64,000 nucleotides of DNA from Linderina pennispora (Eukaryota > Kickxellomycota > Kickxellomycetes > Kickxellales > Kickxellaceae): contig NW_024468249.1 in NCBI RefSeq assembly GCF_002104995.1, positions 434,001 through 498,000 on the forward strand, given 5' to 3'. The notes under the pieces are model-generated. The model worked only from the letters and a program-made list of their open reading frames with translations. It did not search any database and was not told the DNA's origin. The translations under genes and the position numbers were made by a program. Below are positions 56,769-64,000 of this stretch, in pieces. Positions within the stretch are counted from its first letter, which is position 1; the number at the start of each line of letters is the position of its first letter.

Positions 56769-56907
56769 ATGTCTGATATCGATAAGCAAACCACTGCCAG
56801 ATTCTCCGTCAGACGATGTCTGGCCATGCATGTATTGCTTTGATGAATTTCCCAGTGTTACGCAGTGCTGGGACCACATTCTTGGCGCACATCCGTATGG
56901 GAAATAA
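56769..56907 (+). CDS. Mini single-finger C2H2 protein (copy E)
   Basis: About 45 residues. The start MSDIDKQTTAR reads into a +1 frame change near 56803-56806; the continuing frame gives DDVWPCMYCFDEFPSVTQCW followed by DHILGAHPYGK and stop. The finger has C-x2-C-x3-F-x8-H-x4-H. A TATA box precedes it. The frame change is of the same +1 type as in housekeeping genes, so the gene may be intact. Confidence 0.5.
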
Positions 56908-57216
56908 CTAGTGGTTATTGCCAGTATCTATAGAACCACAACACTCTATATTCTGTATACTCATCATGCCAGGCAAATACATTTGTACCAGCCATACAGG
57001 TCAGGCTATCAAGGGTAGCGACCAGAAATTCAAGGAATATCAGGGTTAACGTTACACTTTGTTAGGATGTTTCCCAAAACCTTCACATTTACTATGAAGC
57101 TCTCGAACCCATGGCTATATGCTGACAGCAACTTCGCTAGTATCTAATGAGTCAATCTTGCAGCTGGATATTAAATGACCAACGCTCACTAGTGCATTGA
57201 AGTAGGCTAGTTAAAG
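56908..57216. other. Intergenic, no gene seen
   Basis: Short frames only. A 27-codon ORF at 56965 (MPGKYICTSHTGQ) has a single cysteine and is not a finger. Confidence 0.35.
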
Positions 57217-59576
57217 CTAGTGCTTGCCATCCTTCTGGCGCTTCCCAGAAAACAGGGACTTCGCAGCAGACTCTGCTAGCTTCGCTGTGCGTCTCTCCAA
57301 GCGCTTGAAGCGCTTCCAGTCACCGTCGGTTGCTGCCTCGGTCAAGCCAGGGAGTGTCTGCGCTCCATATCCCTTCCAGAGCGCAGGACTAACCAGAACA
57401 TTCTTGAACCAGCTGCGGCCAGGAAGCCCCTCCTCGTCTAAGAAGTGGCGCTCATAGAAAGCCACCTTGTCGTTCAGCTCCTTCTTCCACTGGATGCAGT
57501 ACGTTTGTCTCGGGCCAGTAGCGGCAGCGCAATCGCCGCCAAACCTTCTTACAAGGGCATCCCGGGCAAAAATATAGTGGTGGGCAGCAGCAAGCAGCTT
57601 CTTCTGTGCATGACGCAGGTTCCTGACTGCCTTCTTGGCCTGGCGATGGTTGCGGTGCGACGAGCCACGGCCATCCTCCGAGAGCTTGGAAAGAACAGCC
57701 TGCTCGAGGTCATCGACATAGTGCTTAAAGTCCCACGCATGCGAGACCGGGTTGAATGGGACCAGCGGTTCGTCAGCCAGACGGATTGTCAGTAGACCCC
57801 AGACCTGAGTCAGTGTCTTGTGGATCTTGAAGCCAGGGTCGGTGAAGGTCTCGGCAAACTTGAAGCTGTCGTAGTTGGAATGGTAAACGCTGCCAGGTCC
57901 ACTAAACCCAAGATCAACCGACGAAACGCCGATAAAATCGTTGAACGCAGTAAAATCGCTGCCCGATCCGAGTGGCCCGATAGGTGGAGCCTTGTCACCT
58001 GGGTGGTGGTGTGGCCTCCTGCGACTGGCCTGCTCTCGCTCATACTCGCCCACCCAGTGCTGGTAGACAGTCTGATTGCTGTCAACATACGGAACCTCCT
58101 TTGCGACGCTATACAGCAGAGACTTGTACAGCGGCGATGCACTCGAGTAGAATAGCGAACCGCGAACAGCCACATCCACATTGACATACGCAACAGCCTC
58201 GGCACCGAGCAGTTTCTGGTGCTCTTCGACCCACTCTGTCGAACCGACCAAGCCATACTCCTCGGCATCCCACGATGCCAGAATAATAGAGCGACGTGGG
58301 CGCCATCCATGCTTCAATAGTTCGCCAAAACCGCGTGAAAGTTCAAGAAGAGCAGCCGATCCTGAAGACGGGTCGGATGCACCGGCACACCAGGCATCGC
58401 GGTGATTACCAATGATTACAACGCGGTTGGGTTCTTCCCAGCCTTCAATGCGCGCAATGACGTTTTGAATTGGGGTGTTCTTGTACTCGACCTTGTTGAG
58501 GCAGGTTGACATCAAGCTCGCTCGGTCCAGTCCAGTACTCAACACCCTTCGATGTCAGGACCGCCGACCCAGTTATCGCCTACATCCTTTGCAGGCTTGC
58601 CTTGGCCCTTCAAGGCACGCAGCAGCGGCTCGGCATCGCGGTATGACAGAGGCAGTGATGGGATGTGGTTCAGACTCTCTGCCTTGTCGACATCAATGCG
58701 CGGTGCATCCTTGGTTGAAGCATAGCCAGGCGTTAGTGGGTCACCTGGATAGAGACTGAGTCGCTGGACAGACCCCCGCTGGAATGACGATTCAGGTCTC
58801 CACGGCCCTTCCGGGTAGACCGGACCTTGGACGTAGCCGTCATCGGCAGGGTCCGAGTAGATCAGGACACCACGAGCACCATCCAGCTCAGGCTCCGTAG
58901 ACCTTCAGCCCACGGAACACATCTCCGTAGCGCACCAGCACAATCTTGTCCTTTACGCTAATCCCAGCCGCCTTGAGAGCCTTGAAATCCTCATGCGATC
59001 CGTAATTGGCATAGACAAGCTGACCAGTGACGTTGCCATCGGCGGAGTAGCCCGTGGAAGGCAGGCAGGTTGTTCGGATCCTCTGATGCAGGGTCGTCTG
59101 GAATAACATCTTCCTTGAGCCCAGCCTCGAAAGTGAACTTGGCCCGTGGTTGCATTGAACAGCGCAACTCTCTGGTCAACCGGGTAGTTCAGCCACGGAT
59201 AGTACTCTGCAATCTCAGCATGGATTCCTTGATCACGGAAGTAGTCGCGGGTGTAGACAGCCTGAGTGCGGTTTATGCCGGCGACATGTGTCCCGGACGT
59301 GTAATACCAGAGGTTTTCGCGCAGGCGCTCAGTCGAAGGGATGGCAACAAATGCCTTGCCTGCATCGAAGTTGGGGTCTGGTGTATGAATCTTGCTGTTG
59401 TGGTGGGTGCAAGCGCTAAAGTGCCGACTGACAAAACCTAGAGTCAAGAGCGACCCAACCAGCGCCAGCAAACCAATCCTGACTTTGGCTGCTGTGGGCC
59501 GACTGTGGCGCTTGGCTGGAGCCGTCACAGCAGCATCCAATGTCTCGTGAACTAACTGAACTTTCTCGTCAGACAT
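57217..59576 (-). CDS. Glutamate carboxypeptidase II-like M28 peptidase (copy 1)
   Basis: Family members (PSMA/GCPII, yeast Tre1/Vps70 relatives) are type II membrane proteins with a protease-associated domain and a di-zinc M28 peptidase domain. A short cytosolic N-terminus is followed by a span (VRIGLLALVGSLLTLGFVS). The PA-domain region has GVLIYSDPADDGYVQGPVYP. The peptidase has NHRDAWCAGASDPSSGSAAL (zinc histidine and aspartate), WDAEEYGLVGSTEW (catalytic and zinc glutamates), VNVD, LGSGSDFTAF and YHSNYDSF (zinc histidine). A TfR-dimer-like helical domain ends it. About five +1 frame changes lie between 59150 and 58530; the peptidase core itself is one open frame. All ligands are intact. 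Tandem with copy 2. Confidence 0.85.
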
Positions 59577-60010
59577 GGGCTACAAATAGCGGGAAAAGGG
59601 CAAAAAAGTTTACAAAAGAAAGCAATTGAGGAACGAGGTCGAGGAGTTCCTGGCGTGCTCCTTTTCAGTGTGTTTCTGCCAAGAGGTGAGATGACCAGTT
59701 GATCCTTCACCACCGGCTTTGCACGCCATTTCCGTGGTACAACAACAGACGGTATATGTCGGAATCCGCTGGATGATTGACGTGTGCGAACAGCACAGGG
59801 CACATGACGACCAGGGCTGGAAGTGGCCAACAGCACATTGCAGAGACTGAATTGGGCAATTTGTGCAGCAGGTTTCGTCAACAGCCGCATGTTCTACAAC
59901 AGAAGTCGATGGTTTCCGCGTAAACTTTTAGCAGGCCAGGCTGGGATATAATTCAGCATAGCATATGTATCGGTTCAACTAATCACCGTGGTAAAACAGC
60001 GCTAAACAGC
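59577..60010. other. Intergenic between the two peptidase genes
   Basis: Copy 1 promoter and copy 2 3' flank; no gene supported. Confidence 0.35.
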
Positions 60011-62299
60011 TCAAAACTTGCGCAGGAACCGAGCAGCATCGTTAACGAGCCCAGCTGCACGCTCCTCGTAGACCTGGAATGCCTCCCAATCGCCATCCTC
60101 GGCAGCTTCAGCCAGGGCTGGGAATACCTGCGAGTCATAGCCCATCCAGCGGCCAGGGACTGACCAGAATGTGCTTGTACCACTCGCGACCCGGAATGCC
60201 ACTGGGGTCAATGAAATGGCGCTCGAGTTTGGCAACCCGCTCATTGATGCTCTTGCGCAGCTGGTGGCAGCGAGCGCGGCGGCGATTGCCGGCCATCTGG
60301 CAGCCCTCACCGTAGACACGCTGCAGATATTGGAGTCTCCTCTCCAGATACTGTGCACTGCGAAGCAGATTGTGCTGGGCATGACGGAGATTGTGGAACT
60401 TTTTGGCAACAGCCCACTCTATATCGGTCTTGTCAGGGATCTGGGAGGCAACGTATTTCTCAATGACGTTGAGATATTGCTGTAGTTCCTCAGCATATGT
60501 CGTTGGCTTGAGGTCAAGAACTGGGTCGTCTGCGATGCGGATAGTCAGTAGACCCCACAGGCGTGTCATGGCCTGGTGGAGCTTGAAGTCAGGGTCAACA
60601 AACTTTGACATCCAGTTAAAGCTGTCATAGTTGGAGTGGTATGAGCCCACATAACCACCGAAACCCATGTCGATTGACGAGATTCCAGCATGTGCCATGA
60701 ACGCAGTGAAGTCGCTACCCGACCCGAGCGGGAACACAGTTGGCTTCTCAAGCTTATCGTCGCCAGCATTCCTGGCTGAATCCCTCAGCCAAACATCGTA
60801 AACAGTCTGGTTAGAGTTGGGGTACGGCACTTGCTTGGTAGCTTCATGCAGCAAATGCTTGAACACTGGTGATGCACCAACAGCATATCTCCTACCACCC
60901 ACAGCACCGTCGACATTGATGTAGGCGACAGCCTCTGCCTTGAGCCAGCTGCGGTTCTCCTCAACCCACTCGGTGGAACCGATCAGGCTGTACTCCTCAG
61001 CATCCCAGGAGCCGAGGATGATGGTGCGACGCGGGCGCCAGCCAAGCTTTAGAAGCTTGCCGAGACCGCGCGAGAGCTCAAGAAGGGCAGCAGAGCCAGA
61101 AGACGGGTCAGATGCACCAGCACACCAGGCATCGCGGTGGTTGCCGATCACGACAGCGCGGTTTGGCTCACCCCAGCCTGGGATTCTGGCGATGACGTTC
61201 TGGATAGGAGTAATCTTGTACTCAACCTTGTTGAGCAGATTGACGCTCAACTCGCTCGGACCAGTCCAGTACTCAACGCCCTTCGATGTCAGACCACCGA
61301 CCCAGTTGTCGCCTACATCCTTTGCAGGTTTGCCGAGTCCCTTCAAGGCACGCAGCAACGGCTCGGCATCGCGGTACGACAGAGGTAGTGACGGGATGTG
61401 GTTGATGCTGGTTACTTCACTTGGGATCAAGGCGCGGCGCATCCTTAGTCGCAGCATAGCCAGGGCGTGAGCGGATCGCCAGGGTAAATCTGGATGAGCG
61501 AGACAGAGCCACGCTGGAACGACGACTCGGGCCTCCACGGCCCATCTGGGTAGACAGGGCCCTGGACGTAGCCATCATCGGCAGGGTCCGAGTAAATAAG
61601 CACGCCGCGCGCGCCACCCAGACCAGCAGCATAGACCTTGAGACCGCGTGTCATGCCGCCGTAGCGCACAAGCACAACCTTGTCCTTGATGCTGATACCG
61701 GCTGCCTTGAGGGCCTTGAAATCGTCGAGTGAGCCCGTAATTTGCATAGACAAGCTGACCAGGTGACGTTTCCGTTGGCTGAGTACCCGTGGAAAGGCAG
61801 GCAGGTTGTTTGGGTCCTCCGATGCAGGGTCTCCAGGAATGACGTCTTCCTTGAGCCCAGCCTCGTAGACAACATTGCTCGTGGTTGCATTAAACAGTGC
61901 AACGCGCTGGTCAACCGGATAGTTCATCCACGGGTAGTACTCGACAATCTCTGCGTCGATTCCCTGCGCTTGAATATAGTCACGCGTGTAGACAGCCTGG
62001 GTGCGGTTGACGCCTGCAACATGTGTCCCGGACGTGTAGTAGTCAAGGTTTTGACGCAGGCGCTTGGTGCTGGGGAAGCTGAGGAAGACCTTGCCTGCGT
62101 CAAAATCGGGTGTGTGCGGGGTCAGATGCTCGTGCTCGCATCCGTGCACACCGTTGGCAAGGATGTGGAAGGCTATGGCAGTACCAGCGATAGCCAGCAG
62201 ACCAATCTTGATCCTCTTGTACATACGCTGACACTTGTCTGGCGTGTGCGTGGCAGGTTCAGCCGGCGTGGAAACGAGGGGCTGCTTCTCATCAAGCAT
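60011..62299 (-). CDS. Glutamate carboxypeptidase II-like M28 peptidase (copy 2)
   Basis: Close paralogue of copy 1 in the same orientation, with the same order: N-terminal span (IKIGLLAIAGTAIAFHILA), PA region (GARGVLIYSDPADDGYVQGP), peptidase NHRDAWCAGASDPSSGSAAL, WDAEEYSLIGSTEWVEENRS, VAYINVDGAV, LGSGSDFTAFMAHAG, SYHSNYDSFNW. Metal and catalytic residues are intact. The ORF starts at 62299 (MLDEKQPLVSTPAE). About five +1 frame changes lie near 61790, 61740, 61460, 61420 and 60150. After the last one, the C-terminus ends at 60011 (VNDAARFLRKF). Confidence 0.85.
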
Positions 62300-62667
62300 G
62301 CTATATAGAAAAATAATGTAGTGTGGAGGGTAATGGGGTGATAATGGCAAAACAAATGGGAGGAGGGAGAGAAGCCAGGTATTTACAGGGTGCTGGATGG
62401 TGCCAAGAATTGCACTGTCGGCCTGCCACATGCGCTGGCGCAATGGGCATCACAAAGGTCCGAGGCGGCGGCAGCCAAATCGTGGGATTTTATGCATTTT
62501 GGCTGCACAGGTCGGGCAGATCACTTCAAGCCGCAAGCCCCAGATAATCACAATTTGATCTAGGCACTAGATAAGAGTCCTGGCCAGTCTCTGGATTTTT
62601 AGCTCTTTTCTCGTTTTCTTCAATTTGAATTTTCACAATTCTGCCCGAATTCGCTATTATTACCACA
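62300..62667. promoter_or_regulatory. Divergent region GCPII-like/NDUFB2
   Basis: 368 bp between two divergent genes. No canonical TATA box on the NDUFB2 side; TATATAG lies directly before the peptidase ATG. Confidence 0.35.
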
Positions 62668-62952
62668 ATGCCCGCTGGACAATACGGAGGATACGTGCCA
62701 GCCCACAGTGCCTATGAGGTACCGCGTTCTGTCGAAGGGGCTCGGTGCTGCAATGTGGTTCTGGATGATGTACCGCATGAAGCAGGACGGACCAGCTCTC
62801 TTTGTAAGTTTCAATTCTGAATGCGGCAGAGTGAGCCCCCCTTACGTGTGTACTAACAGAGCTGAAGACTTGCTGTTGTGTAGGGTCTGCGTCATCCCTG
62901 GGAGCACGGTGACCACGGCAGCCACGGCCACAAGGAGGAGGGCGGCCACTAG
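62668..62952 (+). CDS. Mitochondrial complex I subunit NDUFB2-like (AGGG)
   Basis: Exon 1 is 62668-62803 and exon 2 is 62884-62952, with an 80-nt intron. After a +1 frame change near 62705 (one C of GCCTATG) the start MPAGQYGG joins to MRYRVLSKGLGAAMWFWMMY and RMKQDGPALF, then GLRHPWEHGDHGSHG with a His/Gly-rich end. This is the plant-type NDUFB2 pattern (LxAVMWFWVLYRAKQDGP, LGWRHPWE), a small single-span accessory subunit of NADH:ubiquinone oxidoreductase. Its presence shows the organism has respiratory complex I. Confidence 0.78.
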
Positions 62953-63050
62953 AGCGCATATACCAAAGTCTTACGTTTTTGTCTCAAATACACCACACCA
63001 TATATTCAGAGCTGCTGCGTACACCGGAGAGTTTATTTTGCATTCCGACA

Positions 63051-63531
63051 TTATTTCTTGGGCTTGGACGCACCGTACTTGCTTCTGGCCGGACATCCGT
63101 CCCTGGACACCCTGCAGATCAAGCGCACCGCGCACAATATGGTACAGCACACCAGGCAGATCCGGGACTCGCCCGCCGCGCACAAGCACGACGCTGTGCT
63201 CCTGCAGGTTGTGGCCCTCGCCGGGGATATACGCGATGATGGTCTTGCCGTTGGTCAGACGCACACGGGCGACCTTGCGCACGGCCGAATTGGGCTTCTT
63301 GGGCTTTGTTGTGTAGACCTTCACGCACACGCCCTTGCGCTGCGGGGACTTGTCGAGAGCAGGCGCCTTGCTCATGCTGGTGACGCGCTTGCGCATGCCG
63401 CGCATGACCTGGTTCAGCGTGGCCATGGTCGCGTGCTGCGGCTGCTGTGAGATCATCGAGGCCATGGTCGGCAGCCTTGTCGTGAGGCGTGGTGCAGCGC
63501 TAATGCGCAGGTTCTGGAACGCAGCAAACAT
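63051..63531 (-). CDS. MRPS12: Mitochondrial ribosomal protein uS12m
   Basis: Conserved uS12 core: [76 protein letters not shown] and [16 protein letters not shown]. The N-terminal 35 residues ([20 protein letters not shown]) form a typical mitochondrial presequence. A +1 frame change near 63080 (CC in GGCCAGAAGC) brings the frame to the family ending [11 protein letters not shown] with stop at 63051. Start is set at 63531; the frame is open further upstream. The protein is about 159 residues. Confidence 0.92.
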
Positions 63532-63854
63532 GATTTCGAGCAATGTGCAGGAGAAGCAGAAAAATTTGCAAAGGAAAGCGCTGATTTCAGCTTCAGTTGC
63601 AGACGAATTCGGGCTAGCTGCGAAAAGGCCGCGGATCGATAAAGAGCAGCGAAAAATTCCGGTAAGCCGGCTCGCCAGCCATGCCGGCTCGCCGCTAGAT
63701 CGAGCTGTTACCATGCGCAAATTTCAGGTGTGAGCGTTGAGAGAGCTTCTGGGATTTTGGCTGGGCTTCGAGACTGTTTTTCATTTGCAAAAAATTTTTA
63801 CTCACTTTTACCTTCACTCCGTTCCACACTCCTCCATTTTTGTACACTTAGAAT
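63532..63854. promoter_or_regulatory. Divergent region before the last gene
   Basis: Between MRPS12 and the plus-strand gene starting at 63855; a T/C-rich leader (63770-63840) precedes the latter. No gene supported. Confidence 0.35.
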
Positions 63855-64000
63855 ATGCCTTCGCCTGTCCAAGTATGCATCCAGCCTTCTTCAGCGCTTG
63901 GCGCCAACGAGCCGGCCCGCGTTCCTACACACCGTGTGCGCAACCCGCCCCTGGTCGAGCCAACTGTGGCCACATTCACGCTGGGCAAGCGCCTGCCAAA
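63855..64000 (+). CDS. Start of an unidentified protein, cut off by window end
   Basis: The ATG at 63855 opens a frame for 48 codons (MPSPVQVCIQPSSALG, later TFTLGKRLP) running off the window. The preceding pyrimidine-rich tract plus ACTTAGAAT resembles leaders of other genes here. I recognise no family; it is Ser/Pro-rich. Confidence 0.5.
   Translation, partial: MPSPVQVCIQPSSALGANEPARVPTHRVRNPPLVEPTVATFTLGKRLP

Noticed and set aside
1834-63531. Programmed +1 frameshifting as in Euplotes
   Set aside because: No common slippery codon or stop context; sites are scattered in different sequence contexts and often precede the next stop by many codons.
1-64000. tRNA genes, rRNA, CRISPR arrays
   Set aside because: No convincing tRNA A/B-box pairs, rRNA segments or regularly spaced direct repeats were found by eye; a covariance search would be decisive for tRNAs.

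Overview
The window is nuclear DNA of a fungus. Genes sit close together on both strands. Spliceosomal introns are short (about 75-320 nt, GT..AG, several with a CTAAC-like branch site), promoters carry TATAAATA-type boxes, and the gene set is eukaryotic housekeeping (RPS15, SmD3, RPB12, ASF1, ALG12, RRP1, GET2, dynein intermediate chain). A Rax2-type polarity protein points to fungi. A plant/animal-like complex I NDUFB2 subunit, an ACAA2-type thiolase and a divergent LRR/F-box-like gene fit an early-diverging lineage. My best guess is Kickxellomycotina (Coemansia-like); this is inference, not proof.

Layout. 0-10 kb: HARBI1-like transposase-derived ORF, membrane protein with a spermidine-synthase-like domain, WHIM-motif protein, GET2, RPS15, coiled-coil/WD40 protein. 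10-23.6 kb: 1805-residue Rax2-like protein with a C-terminal SH3 domain, ACAA2-like thiolase, ornithine aminotransferase, SLC25 carrier, ALG12. 23.7-32 kb: dynein intermediate chain, a broken Fanzor (eukaryotic TnpB-like) gene, SmD3, LRR/F-box-like gene, small beta-rich protein. 33-46 kb: ABCC transporter, a tiny secreted peptide precursor with a Kex2-like site, ASF1, ER disulfide isomerase ending in KDEL, FAHD1-like hydrolase, RRP1. 46-49 kb: gene-poor AT-richer stretch, BUD20, RPB12. 49-57 kb: TMEM184-like protein, two tandem TLC-domain genes, then a run of tiny single C2H2 zinc-finger ORFs. 57-64 kb: two tandem glutamate-carboxypeptidase-II-like peptidases, NDUFB2, mitochondrial uS12m, and the start of one more gene.

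Most genes work independently; there are no operons. Links worth noting are divergent pairs sharing short promoters (GET2/RPS15, BUD20/RPB12, GCPII/NDUFB2), two local duplications (TLC and GCPII), and the zinc-finger array.

A technical feature dominates the reading: about twenty clearly conserved genes carry single-base frame changes, nearly all +1 and often explained by removing one base from a doubled base or short homopolymer. The proteins stay conserved across the breaks, so sequencing or assembly error is the likeliest cause. Coordinates of such genes are given as the whole locus and the breaks are described. The Fanzor and LRR/F-box loci differ in needing mostly -1 (or +2) corrections, so real decay is more plausible there.
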